Shown: positions 51,314 to 59,656 of the stretch, piece by piece
Position numbering within the stretch: position 1 is the stretch's first letter
Layout of the letters: every line of letters begins with the position of its first letter
Source of the DNA: Pseudocolwellia sp048296855
Lineage (GTDB): Bacteria > Pseudomonadota > Gammaproteobacteria > Enterobacterales > Alteromonadaceae
DNA length: 64,000 nt
Direction: 5' to 3' (one strand)
NCBI GenBank assembly: GCA_048296855.1
Contig: CP182631.1
Made by a program: the position numbers and the translations under genes
The notes under the pieces: model-generated
Told to the model about the DNA's origin: nothing
The model's input: only the letters and a program-made list of their open reading frames with translations
Databases searched by the model: none

Positions 51314-52306
51314 ATGAAAAAATGGTATTTTTCAGATAATGGCAAAGTAACAGGGCCATATAGTCTAAATGATGCAAGTTCTTTACTTGCTAAAAATAAT
51401 GAGTTGTATGGATGGACTTCTTCTTTTAGTCAGTGGTTACCCGTTGCACTCATTCCAGAATTAAGTGAATTTATTTCTGACGCTAAACCTGCAGTTCAGG
51501 TCTCAAAAGAGTTAATAGATAAATTTGTCACTAAAAAACGTGATTTGAATAAAAAAGTTGTATTAATTGATGAAAAGATTAAAAAAACTCAAGCGCATAT
51601 TAATACTTTTGAAAAAGAAATAAATAACTACAAAAATTTAACGGAAAGTTTATCTTCAGACGTGCAAGATAATATTTTACCTTTAGAAAAAAAATATCAG
51701 TTGGTAACTAAACAGCTTAAAGAGCTAATTAAAGCATCTGAAATATCTAAACATGAAATAATTGATGTTGTAGAAGAGTTTGGCGATTTAGTTTTAAGTA
51801 AATCTAATGAAGATTCGGCAGTATTATCAGAACTTAAAGAATTGCCTGAGCTTAACAATACAGCAGATAAAGTTGTTCAAATAAAAGAAACAGTTAAAAA
51901 AACGCCTGTAAAGGTTAGTCCTCCAGAGGTTGTAAAAACTGAAGCGCATAAAACTGTTGGCAAATCAGCTGTTGTTGATAAAACGACCGTAGAGAAAGTT
52001 GTTCATTTAAAAGAAAGTGCTGAGCCAAATACACAAACATCACCTTCAAGCCATACTGATGAGCCTATAGAAGAAAAATTAGCTGATGGCGAAAATAAAG
52101 CTTTTATGGGTGTTAAAAATAAGTTCAAGTCTGTTTTTAAACCTAAAACTGAAGAACCTGTAATGAGGTTATCGGATCAACTAAAACAATTAGACAAAGT
52201 ACCTAAAGAAGAACCAGTATTTATTGATTCTGATATAAATATGGATGATGATTTACTTGAAGATAATGACGATAAGAAAAAACGTAGAAGACGTAGACGT
52301 TTTTAA
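51314..52306 (+). CDS. GYF_2 domain/coiled-coil protein with basic tail (long paralogue)
   Basis: A 330-residue protein. The GYF_2 domain (1-48, KKWYFSDNGKVTGPYSLNDA...YGWTSSFSQWLPV) and coiled coil (about 65-145) match the preceding gene. The C-terminal half adds a low-complexity, charged segment, then MGVKNKFKSVFKPK, an acidic patch (DSDINMDDDLLEDNDD) and a final KKKRRRRRRF tail. The acidic-then-polybasic end could bind nucleic acid or membrane lipid. It lies 50 bp after its paralogue and ends at a strong terminator. Confidence 0.72.
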   Translation: MKKWYFSDNGKVTGPYSLNDASSLLAKNNELYGWTSSFSQWLPVALIPELSEFISDAKPAVQVSKELIDKFVTKKRDLNKKVVLIDEKIKKTQAHINTFEKEINNYKNLTESLSSDVQDNILPLEKKYQLVTKQLKELIKASEISKHEIIDVVEEFGDLVLSKSNEDSAVLSELKELPELNNTADKVVQIKETVKKTPVKVSPPEVVKTEAHKTVGKSAVVDKTTVEKVVHLKESAEPNTQTSPSSHTDEPIEEKLADGENKAFMGVKNKFKSVFKPKTEEPVMRLSDQLKQLDKVPKEEPVFIDSDINMDDDLLEDNDDKKKRRRRRRF

Positions 52307-52315
52307 TTGCTCTGA

Positions 52316-52347
52316 GTAAAAAGGAAACAACGATGTTTCCTTTTTAC
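52316..52347. terminator. Terminator after the GYF pair
   Basis: GTAAAAAGGAAAC and GTTTCCTTTTTAC form a perfect 13-bp stem with a 6-base loop, with T-run on the plus strand and A-run allowing use by the convergent alkB transcript. Confidence 0.85.
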
Positions 52348-52383
52348 TATCTAGAGGGAGGAAATACTTAGACTTTAATTAAC

Positions 52384-53019
52384 CTAAAGAATAATTGTTC
52401 TAAAAGTTAAATTTATTCTAGGTGAATGAGTTTGAGTTGTTGTCGGCAGTTTGTGTAACCAATAACGCTGAACCTCATCTTTCATCACCAAAATACTTCC
52501 ATGCTGTAACAATAAGTTGATCGTTTCTTGTGATTCTTTATGCTTAAAAGAAAATTTCCGTTCAGCACCAAAGGTTAAAGAAGCAATAGCGCCATGAGGC
52601 TTTAAATCTTTTTCATTGTCGCTGTGCCAGCCCAAGCCTTCAGAGCCATCATGATATAAATTTAGTAAACATGAGTTATAGCTTTCGCCTGTAACTAACT
52701 CGACTTTTTCTTTTAATTTACATAGTAATGGTGTCCAAGGTAATGCTATTTTACTCGCATTAGAATAAGTATAACTAAAGGGCTGAGAGCCATACCAAGC
52801 CACTTTTCGTTTTGTAATGATGTGTTTCCCATACATAGCGGCTTCGTCATTTCGAAACGGAGTATTATTTAATAGTTGCTGATAACAAGCATTTGCAGTT
52901 CGAAGAGAAAATACAACACCGTAATAGTTAACTGTACCATCTCGGTGTAGCCAGTTTTTTAATGATTGATCTGATCCTTCAAATAAATCCATTGATAAAT
53001 TATCGCTAATTTTATTCAT
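52384..53019 (-). CDS. alkB: Alpha-ketoglutarate-dependent dioxygenase AlkB-like
   Basis: A 211-residue AlkB-family DNA/RNA demethylase. The Fe(II) ligands are H132 and D134 (GWHSDNE) and H189 (YWLHKLP), and 2-oxoglutarate-binding arginines are R201 and R207 (SPRINLTFR). The nucleotide-recognition part contains NSCLLNLYHDGSEGLGWHSD. It repairs alkylated bases by oxidative demethylation. The pattern is closer to the AlkB2/ALKBH2-type small proteins than to E. coli AlkB. It lies alone and shares a terminator with the convergent GYF gene. Confidence 0.9.
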   Translation of the reverse strand: MNKISDNLSMDLFEGSDQSLKNWLHRDGTVNYYGVVFSLRTANACYQQLLNNTPFRNDEAAMYGKHIITKRKVAWYGSQPFSYTYSNASKIALPWTPLLCKLKEKVELVTGESYNSCLLNLYHDGSEGLGWHSDNEKDLKPHGAIASLTFGAERKFSFKHKESQETINLLLQHGSILVMKDEVQRYWLHKLPTTTQTHSPRINLTFRTIIL

Positions 53020-53067
53020 TTTTTACGACTTTTTAAGCTATTGGCTGTTGAATTAACTAAAAGATAA

Positions 53068-53961
53068 TTACCTTAAAACTTTATTACCTTCTTTTATTAT
53101 TGTATCAGACACTTTTTTAAATAACCCTTTCAGTAGCGACCATCTGTGCCAGTATAGTGTTCGAATAACTTGTTTTTCAGGTAATAAATTGACTAATTCA
53201 CCTGACTTTAGCTCGTTTTTTATTTGTAATTCAGCTATTAAGCAATAGGCTAACCCTTGTTTGGCAAAATTGACAAAAGCTTCTGACGAGTGCACCACAT
53301 GACAAGGGTAGCTATCAGATAATAAACCAAATTCTGACTTAATAAATTCAGCATGCATTCTATCTTTGTGATCAAATAATAAGCCAGGAGCTTTTATTAA
53401 AGTATTTTTATTAATTCCTTGCTTGAAGAACTTGTTTTTGAAGCTAGGCGAGGCAACAAGGGTATAATTCATAACTCCTAATTTATCCACAACACAGCCG
53501 GATAATGGTGTTTCTTGTGTACTAATAGCACCAAAAACCTCACCGTCTTTTAACTTGTAAATAGTATTGGTTTCATTCGCAACCTCTAAATTTAGCTCGA
53601 TAGGGTGCTTGTTAATTAAAGGTGTTAATACAGGCACTAACCAAGTGGCTAAGCTATCGGCATTTGTTGCTAACGAGATTCTAATAGGCGATATAGGATC
53701 TTCAGGAAATATTTGAGGCAATAAATCAGCTTCTAATTGTTGAACTTGGTAGTAATGATTTAGTAATTTCTTACCTACCTCCGTAGCTACTATAGGAGTT
53801 GAACGAATAAGAATAGGTTGAGAAATTAATTGCTCTAACTGCTTTATACGTAGTGATACCGCAGGTTGAGTCAAAAATAAAAACTCGGCGGCTTTTTCAA
53901 AACTTTGTAGTTTAATAACCGCACTAAAAGCATGTAATAGTTTATAGTCAATATTTTTCAT
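53068..53961 (-). CDS. argP: LysR-type regulator ArgP
   Basis: A 297-residue LysR-family protein of the ArgP/IciA type. The N-terminal domain reads DYKLLHAFSAVIKLQSFEKAAEFLFLTQPAVSLRIKQLEQLISQPILIRS. The effector domain includes LSLATNADSLATW-like (ISLATNADSLATWLVPVL) and LYWHRW near the C terminus, both ArgP features. ArgP activates argO in response to arginine or canavanine. The divergent gene 128 bp away is an ArgO exporter, which confirms the assignment. Confidence 0.9.
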   Translation of the reverse strand: MKNIDYKLLHAFSAVIKLQSFEKAAEFLFLTQPAVSLRIKQLEQLISQPILIRSTPIVATEVGKKLLNHYYQVQQLEADLLPQIFPEDPISPIRISLATNADSLATWLVPVLTPLINKHPIELNLEVANETNTIYKLKDGEVFGAISTQETPLSGCVVDKLGVMNYTLVASPSFKNKFFKQGINKNTLIKAPGLLFDHKDRMHAEFIKSEFGLLSDSYPCHVVHSSEAFVNFAKQGLAYCLIAELQIKNELKSGELVNLLPEKQVIRTLYWHRWSLLKGLFKKVSDTIIKEGNKVLR

Positions 53962-54089
53962 AAAGAATGTATTAATAAATTTTATGTCTTATAAATATTA
54001 TTAATTATATTTATGATTAGTTAAAGGGTAATCTTCTTTTAATTCTATACACACAACGTTTATTTAAGAAATAGAGAGGTTAAATACAC

Positions 54090-54707
54090 ATGATATTGTC
54101 AGCTATGTTTCAAGGGATTTTTCTTGGTGCGGGAATGATCATTCCAATAGGTGCTCAAAATGCTTATATTTTAGGGCAAGGTATTAATCGTAATCATCAC
54201 CTCTTGGCAGCAACTTTATGCATTATTTGTGATATTACCCTCATTTTGGTTGGAATATTTGGCGCCAGCGTATTAATTAGCAGTAGCGAATTACTGATGA
54301 AAATAATTACATGGGGAGGTGTTCTATTTTTATCTTTTTATGGGCTTATATCTTTTAAAAGTTTTTTTAAAAATGCTTATGAACAATCGACTAAAAAATC
54401 CAGTTTTAAAAGTAAAAAAGTTGTTATTGCTACAACCATTGCCGTTACTTTGTTAAACCCCCACGTTTATTTGGATACTGTTATGATTTTAGGTAGTGTT
54501 GGAGGTCAATTTGAAGGTGATGCGCGACTTGCTTTTGCCGTTGGCACTATTATAGCGTCAATCATGTGGTTTTATGGTTTAGCCACTGGTGCAGCTAAAA
54601 TGGGACCTCTTTTATCAAAACCTAGCGTGATAAGAGGTATTGATTTTGCCGTAGGGTGTATTATGTGGTTTATCGCTTTTACTTTGTATATGAATACACT
54701 GAATTAA
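54090..54707 (+). CDS. argO: Arginine exporter ArgO (LysE family)
   Basis: A 205-residue LysE/ArgO exporter with about six transmembrane helices. The N-terminal IFLGAGMIIPIGAQNAYILGQGINRNH and the central TLLNPHVYLDTVMILGSVGGQF motifs are diagnostic. It exports L-arginine and its toxic analogue canavanine. Divergent from argP. The stop codon is followed after 3 bases by a 63-bp family A element. Confidence 0.92.
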   Translation: MILSAMFQGIFLGAGMIIPIGAQNAYILGQGINRNHHLLAATLCIICDITLILVGIFGASVLISSSELLMKIITWGGVLFLSFYGLISFKSFFKNAYEQSTKKSSFKSKKVVIATTIAVTLLNPHVYLDTVMILGSVGGQFEGDARLAFAVGTIIASIMWFYGLATGAAKMGPLLSKPSVIRGIDFAVGCIMWFIAFTLYMNTLN

Positions 54708-54710
54708 ATC

Positions 54711-54773
54711 AGGGGCTGTTGATCTTTGTTGATTGTTTCGAACAAAATTTAAACATGAAAATCAACAGTTCCT
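54711..54773. mobile_element. Internally deleted family A MITE-like element
   Basis: This 63-bp copy keeps only the ends of the family A element: AGGGGCTGTTGATCTTTG on the left and CATGAAAATCAACAGTTCCT on the right, with the middle about 190 bp gone. AATC flanks it on both sides (54707-54710 and 54774-54777), a likely 4-bp target duplication. Confidence 0.65.
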
Positions 54774-54793
54774 AATCTTAATAAGGAAAATTA

Positions 54794-55387
54794 ATGACAA
54801 ATATTGGAATTTACATTTACGATAATGCTGAAGTTTTAGATTTTTCAGGACCGTTTGAGGTGTTTACAACAGCAGAAAGAATTTCTCAACAACCATTATT
54901 TAATACATTTTTAATTAATCAGGCTAATCAAATAGTTAATGCTAGAGCAAATTATAAACTTGTACCCGATTATCAAATTAATAATCATCCAGAAATTGAT
55001 TTATTAATCATCGTGGGTGGCGATCATACAAACGAAGTGCACAAAAAACAGGTAATCAACTGGATTAAAGCGCAGAGTGAGAAAGCCAAGTTAGTCGCCT
55101 CTGTATGCACGGGGGCATTCTTATTAGCTAAAGCGGGCGTTATTCATAATCATAAAGTAACAACCCATTGGGAAGATATCGACGATCTACAAACGCAATA
55201 CCCAAACCTAAAAGTTAAACGTAATGTACGTTGGGTCGAACAAGGAAATATCACCACATCTGGTGGCATTTCAGCGGGTATAGATATGAGCTTATATCTT
55301 GTAAGTAAGTTAGCATCTGAAGAACTTGCTATAGCTACAGCTAAACAAATGGAGTTTAGCTGGATAAAAAACAAGCAGGAAGATTAA
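54794..55387 (+). CDS. DJ-1/PfpI family protein
   Basis: A 197-residue class I glutamine amidotransferase-like protein of the DJ-1/PfpI type. The nucleophile elbow cysteine is C105 (VASVCTGAF), with an acidic partner near E22 (GPFEVF) and the conserved TTHWEDI and TSGGISAGIDM blocks. The sequence resembles the N-terminal domain of GATase1-AraC regulators and isonitrile-hydratase-like enzymes. The convergent neighbour is an AraC-family gene whose stop overlaps its stop by 2 bases. Substrate unknown. Confidence 0.87.
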   Translation: MTNIGIYIYDNAEVLDFSGPFEVFTTAERISQQPLFNTFLINQANQIVNARANYKLVPDYQINNHPEIDLLIIVGGDHTNEVHKKQVINWIKAQSEKAKLVASVCTGAFLLAKAGVIHNHKVTTHWEDIDDLQTQYPNLKVKRNVRWVEQGNITTSGGISAGIDMSLYLVSKLASEELAIATAKQMEFSWIKNKQED

Positions 55388-56220
55388 GCCGGAGTTTGTA
55401 AACTATCTAACCATTCTTTTGGTGATAAACCACAGGTTTTTCTAAATACTCTAGCAAGGGCTGAAGCTGTTTCATAGCCTACGCTGTTGGCAACAATACT
55501 GACACTTTTTCCTTGTTTTAATAAGGTTTGCGCAACACCCACTCGCCAGTTGACTAAATACTCATTGGGTGTTTGTCCAATAACTTTCTTAAATTCTTCT
55601 GCAAATTTAGAACGAGACATAGCGGCATTTTCTGCCATTATTTCTAAAGTCCAACTTTCTTCAGGAGCATTATGTAATTTCTGTAATACCTTTTTTAATT
55701 GCGGATGCATCAGTCCAGACAACATACCTTGTGCTAACTCGCCTTTGTTTATTAAAGAACGGATCATGTTAATAATAAATATTTCCATAAGGCGATTCAT
55801 CACGGCTTGTCTACCTTGTTGCTCTTCTTCTCCCGCTTCTTGAATAATCCAATCAATATTGGTTTGTAAAAAAGGGGATTGCTCTAAAGGAAGAATTAAT
55901 AAGTCAGGTAATGTGTCAGCCAATAAACTAGAAGTGCTACTACCATAACTTAAGGTTGCACAAATCAGCTCGGCATTATCTATTTCTCTTGCTTGTAGGC
56001 CGTGCTTAAGAGGTCTAGGAAGAAAAATAAGTGAAGGTTTATCTAATACTATTTTTTGTTTATTTAACCCAACAATTGACAAAGTACCACTACGCAGTAA
56101 ATGTATATGTCCCTCTAACGCATCATTATCGTTAAAGTTTGATAAGCCACAAAGCTTACCTGTGTAAAATACTCCAGCTTGTAATGTAAAGCGATCTATT
56201 ATCTGAGAAAGGTGATCCAT
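55384..56220 (-). CDS. AraC family transcriptional regulator
   Basis: A 278-residue AraC-type regulator. The N-terminal cupin-like domain (about 1-165, LRSGTLSIVG...PRPLKHGLQ) is of the Cupin_6 class. The C-terminal domain carries two helix-turn-helix units (ENAAMSRSKFAEEFKKVIGQTPNEYLVNWR and VSIVANSVGYETASALARVFRKTCGLSPKEW). It is divergent from the YHS/bufferin genes and convergent with a DJ-1 gene, so it may regulate either. No such regulator lies beside qhp, so it is not an obvious QhpR. Confidence 0.87.
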   Translation of the reverse strand: MDHLSQIIDRFTLQAGVFYTGKLCGLSNFNDNDALEGHIHLLRSGTLSIVGLNKQKIVLDKPSLIFLPRPLKHGLQAREIDNAELICATLSYGSSTSSLLADTLPDLLILPLEQSPFLQTNIDWIIQEAGEEEQQGRQAVMNRLMEIFIINMIRSLINKGELAQGMLSGLMHPQLKKVLQKLHNAPEESWTLEIMAENAAMSRSKFAEEFKKVIGQTPNEYLVNWRVGVAQTLLKQGKSVSIVANSVGYETASALARVFRKTCGLSPKEWLDSLQTPA

Positions 56221-56349
56221 AGCAGTATCGGACGATATGATTCAAAGTGTGGACGATTGTATCCCACAGCAGTACCGATCAACACTATTATTTCATTCGT
56301 ACTAAACACTAACTAATTATTTATTAAATAACGAATGAGGAAATACATT

Positions 56350-56817
56350 ATGTATAAAACGACGTTAAAAACGCTTTTAGCTGGTTCAATTTTAGTGGTA
56401 AGCAGCTTATCTTTTGCTGCTGATGTAGACATGAATGCAGATGTTAATGATTTAGCTATTCAAGGCTACGATCCGGTAAGTTACTTTGAAAATTCTCAAC
56501 CAACAATCGGTAATGCGAACTATACTGCAACTTATAAAGGTGGCATATATCGTTTTAGTTCAGAAGAAAATCGCGACACGTTTAAAAGCAGCCCAGAAAA
56601 GTATGCACCTCAATATGGTGGATATTGTGCATTTGGTGTATCAATGGAGAAAAAATTTGATACAGATCCATTAGCTTGGAAAATTGTTGATAACAAGTTA
56701 TATCTTAACTTAAACAAAAGTGTTCAAAAGAAATGGTTAACAGATGTATCAGGATATTTAAACACAGCAAACGAAAATTGGCCTGAAATTAAAAGTGTTG
56801 AAGCAACAAAACTTTAA
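56350..56817 (+). CDS. YHS domain-containing secreted protein
   Basis: A 155-residue exported YHS-domain protein. Signal peptide at 1-24 (LKTLLAGSILVVSSLSFA), then the YHS motifs IQGYDPVSYF and AQYGGYCAFGVS around a metal-binding cysteine (GYCAFG). Members are often annotated as YHS (seleno)proteins, but this copy has a cysteine codon and no in-frame TGA. ATG 56350 is chosen over GTG-like upstream options because of the GAGGA site. It lies 93 bp before the bufferin precursor and may share metal handling with it. Confidence 0.82.
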   Translation: MYKTTLKTLLAGSILVVSSLSFAADVDMNADVNDLAIQGYDPVSYFENSQPTIGNANYTATYKGGIYRFSSEENRDTFKSSPEKYAPQYGGYCAFGVSMEKKFDTDPLAWKIVDNKLYLNLNKSVQKKWLTDVSGYLNTANENWPEIKSVEATKL

Positions 56818-56910
56818 TTAATTACCAATTAAATGAAATTTAGAATCTATTTGTTCGTTCTTATAGATTCTAAACAATAATATTTTATTTTAAAAAAAGA
56901 GGAAATAACT

Positions 56911-57198
56911 ATGAGTCATAAAGTAGCATTATCAAGCGCATTAGCAGCAGCTCTTACTTTGGGTGTTGTTACAGATACAGTAGCTGGTGAAGAAAGAGTT
57001 AAGAAAGAAAAATGTTACGGCGTATCGTTAGCTGGGCAAAATGATTGTAGTAATATTGCTGGTACGCATTCTTGTGCTGGTCAATCAACTGTAGACAACG
57101 ACCCAGGGGAGTGGCGTTTGGTAACTAAAGGTCAATGTAAAATTAAAGGCGGCTTAACGAGTAAAGAAGCTCGTGCAAAAATTAAGCAACAGTCTTAA
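56911..57198 (+). CDS. bufA1: BufA1 bufferin precursor peptide (DUF2282)
   Basis: A 95-residue bufferin precursor. An N-terminal signal peptide (about 1-26) precedes a short mature peptide with four cysteines (C35, C46, C55, C76) in the DUF2282 pattern KCYGVSLAGQNDC...GTHSCAGQST...WRLVTKGQC. In bufferins the MNIO enzyme BufB converts central cysteines to thiooxazoles that bind copper, protecting cells in copper-rich media. The linked bufB and bufC genes follow immediately. ATG with AAAGAGG upstream. Confidence 0.9.
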   Translation: MSHKVALSSALAAALTLGVVTDTVAGEERVKKEKCYGVSLAGQNDCSNIAGTHSCAGQSTVDNDPGEWRLVTKGQCKIKGGLTSKEARAKIKQQS

Positions 57199-57227
57199 CT
57201 TTTTTCGATGTTTCTGGAGTAAAATTT

Positions 57228-58199
57228 ATGATTTCTGAGAATCTAACAACATTAAATAAACTCCCTTTAATTGGTGTTGGTTTAAGGTATGAGCATTACG
57301 ATGACGCCTTAAACACTCCAGCAAACATCGACTTTATTGAAGTTCATGCAGAAAACTTTTCTGCAGAGGGCGGTGCAAGTTATCAGCTAATGAATGATAT
57401 TAGCCAACACTATGCTGTAAGTTTGCATGCAACATCTTTAGGATTAGGATCGGTAGTACAAAGCCCTCTTAAGCAAATTGAGCAGTTAAATACTTTAATA
57501 AAACGTTGTAAGCCTATTTTAGTATCAGATCATGCGTGTTTTAGTTGGGCAGATATTAATGATCATAATGTACATGGTGGCGATTTATTACCAGTCCCTT
57601 TTAATGATGAAAGCCTCAATGTGATGGCGGCCAATGTTTTACGTGTACAACGAATTTTAGGTCGAACCATACTGGTGGAAAATTTATCCGCTTATATCAA
57701 ATTACCTGGCTCTACGTATACTGAAAGTGAATTTTTAACTAAGTTGTGCGAGCTTACAGAGTGTAAATTGCTCATAGATTTAAATAACTTGGTAGTTAAC
57801 GCAACAAATTATGCTTTGTTAAATGAATCTCACGAAAAAATTAACGTTGTTGAATATGCTAAACAATGGTTAGCTGATATTCCAACGCATATCGTGGGAG
57901 AATTTCATTTAGCGGGTTGCACGCCTGTATCGGCTAATAATTTAATGATAGATGATCACAGTAAACCTGTATCTATTGATACATGGTCAATTTATCATTT
58001 TGCCCTTACACGATTTGGCGCTATACCTACATTGGTTGAATGGGATGAAAACCTTCCGTCATGGGAAACATTAATAGCAGAAGCGAACAAAGCTCGAGAC
58101 ATCGCAAAACTCGTTCTTGGCGACAATAAAGCACTTGATTTTGAAAAGATAGTTAATCAAGACGATAGTATTGAATGTGAGAGTTTTCAGCATGCTTAG
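57228..58199 (+). CDS. bufB: MNIO family oxidase BufB (DUF692)
   Basis: A 323-residue multinuclear non-haem iron oxidative enzyme (DUF692). Metal-ligand blocks in order: IEVHAENF, SLHATSLG, LVSDHACFSW, HGGDLLPVPF, LVENLSAYI, LLIDLNNL, GEFHLAGCT, IDDHSKPV and LVEWDENLPSW. It modifies cysteines of the adjacent BufA1 into thiooxazoles. Length and pattern are typical. It follows bufA1 by 29 bp and its last 8 bases overlap bufC, so precursor, enzyme and partner are one transcription unit. Confidence 0.92.
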   Translation: MISENLTTLNKLPLIGVGLRYEHYDDALNTPANIDFIEVHAENFSAEGGASYQLMNDISQHYAVSLHATSLGLGSVVQSPLKQIEQLNTLIKRCKPILVSDHACFSWADINDHNVHGGDLLPVPFNDESLNVMAANVLRVQRILGRTILVENLSAYIKLPGSTYTESEFLTKLCELTECKLLIDLNNLVVNATNYALLNESHEKINVVEYAKQWLADIPTHIVGEFHLAGCTPVSANNLMIDDHSKPVSIDTWSIYHFALTRFGAIPTLVEWDENLPSWETLIAEANKARDIAKLVLGDNKALDFEKIVNQDDSIECESFQHA

Positions 58200-59013
58200 C
58201 CAACAGCAATCAGTACTATTAAAGGCTATATTTTGGGGTGGAAACCAAGCAGGTACAGGAAGTAAAAATAAAGGTCTTGAAATATATCAACACAGTTTAA
58301 TTGCTAATGCCGCACGAGCGTTATCAATAACATTTGCAACGGTTCATTCATACCTGGGTAAAAAAAAATTTGATGCAATAGTTGAAGCGTATTTAAAAAC
58401 AGAGTTAAAACAAGAATACGATTGGGGCGAGTTTGGTTGTACATTTCCTCAATTTATTGAAGCACAGAGTGTAGATAATGCCTATTTACTTTCTCAAATT
58501 GCTAAGCTCGATTTTATTTGCCATCAATCAGAGCGTAGCCAAGATGTTGATGTTGACTTAACCACACTTAACTTATTAAGTGAGCGTGATGCATACGAGC
58601 TCTATATAACCTTTTGTGCAGGTATAAAGTTGATGCAATCATCTATACCATTAGACGAAGTAAATAATACTATTACTCAACTAACACAAGAGCAAAAAAT
58701 TAATCAACTTGATGATGTTACTCAGCAACTTACTGAGTTTTCAACAAGGTATAAAAACGGCAATATTCAAAATAGCACACCCTACTGTTTTGTTATTTGG
58801 CGACCAGATTTTCAAGCGCAATACACCCGTATTACGACTGAAGAATACCAATGGTTTCATATTCTGTTGGACAAAAGTAGAAAACAAAAAGCTTCTATAG
58901 GGCAAGCACTTGATGAAATGCAAGATACAGAATTTTCATTAATTGAATGGTTACCTAAAGCGATAAAAGAACAGCTTATTAATGGTATTTATATAAATTC
59001 ATTAACAAGTTAA
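58192..59013 (+). CDS. bufC: BufC (DUF2063 family partner of BufB)
   Basis: A 273-residue protein of the DUF2063/BufC-HvfC type, with an N-terminal helical domain (GLEIYQHSLIANAARALSITFATVHSYLGKKKFDAIVEAYL) and a C-terminal PRK domain-like part. The role is to recruit the bufferin precursor to BufB. The frame opens at 58171, but ATG 58192, just inside the bufB end with a GAGAG site upstream, starts the family N terminus. Confidence 0.85.
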   Translation: MLSQQQSVLLKAIFWGGNQAGTGSKNKGLEIYQHSLIANAARALSITFATVHSYLGKKKFDAIVEAYLKTELKQEYDWGEFGCTFPQFIEAQSVDNAYLLSQIAKLDFICHQSERSQDVDVDLTTLNLLSERDAYELYITFCAGIKLMQSSIPLDEVNNTITQLTQEQKINQLDDVTQQLTEFSTRYKNGNIQNSTPYCFVIWRPDFQAQYTRITTEEYQWFHILLDKSRKQKASIGQALDEMQDTEFSLIEWLPKAIKEQLINGIYINSLTS

Positions 59014-59059
59014 TAATTATAACAACCCCTATATTTATTCAAACACAAGGAACCTTAAT

Positions 59060-59497
59060 ATGACTTTTCAAAAAGTTAGGGATTTTCACAATCAAATTTT
59101 AGATTTTACGCAGATATTAGTTGCACCTGCATTTTTATTAACACGACTTTATATTGCGAATGTTTTCTTTAAATCAGGCTTAACTAAGCTACGTGATTGG
59201 GAATCAACATTAATGTTATTTGAATATGAATACGAAGTGCCTGTATTGTCGTTTGAAGTCGCGGCTTGGCTTGCAACCGCAGGTGAATTAATACTGCCTG
59301 TTTTACTGGTATTAGGCTTATTTACACGACTTTCAGCGGTCGGTTTATTTATTGTAAACGCTGTTGCTGTTATCAGCCTTGTTGAAATTGCACCTGCAGC
59401 ATTTAATGAGCATGTGTTATGGGGCAGTTTAATCGTCATGTTAATATTAATGGGTGCTCAACGATTCTCGTTAGATAGAAAATTAAATATCATTTAA
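59060..59497 (+). CDS. DoxX family membrane protein (bufferin operon)
   Basis: A 145-residue DoxX-family inner-membrane protein with four predicted helices. The LLTRLYIANVFFKSGLTKLRDWESTLMLFEYEYEVPVL start and the AGELILPVLLVLGLFTRLSAVGLFIVNAVAV block are typical. DoxX proteins commonly close bufferin and other MNIO operons; they may act in redox coupling but the exact role is unknown. It follows bufC by 46 bp and ends at a strong terminator. Confidence 0.87.
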   Translation: MTFQKVRDFHNQILDFTQILVAPAFLLTRLYIANVFFKSGLTKLRDWESTLMLFEYEYEVPVLSFEVAAWLATAGELILPVLLVLGLFTRLSAVGLFIVNAVAVISLVEIAPAAFNEHVLWGSLIVMLILMGAQRFSLDRKLNII

Positions 59498-59550
59498 TTT
59501 ATTTTAATGATGTTTGAAGTTCCCCCCGCGATATAAAAAGGGGTATAAGT

Positions 59551-59586
59551 AAAAGCAAAGTGTGTTTTTAGCACTTTGCTTTTTTT
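59551..59586 (+). terminator. Terminator of the bufferin operon
   Basis: AAAAGCAAAGTG (59551-59562) and CACTTTGCTTTT (59572-59583) form a 12-bp stem followed by a T-run. Confidence 0.85.
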
Positions 59587-59656
59587 GATCTAGGGTTTGC
59601 TGATCTTTAAGGGATAAGTTTGTAAGAGTGATATTGAAATAGTAACTGAACTTAAG

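Noticed and set aside
55384..56220. AraC gene as the missing QhpR
   Set aside because: It is 36 kb from qhp, divergent from bufferin-linked genes, and there is no matching site evidence.
56350..56817. Selenocysteine in the YHS protein
   Set aside because: The frame has cysteine codons and no in-frame TGA, so the seleno label of the family does not apply.
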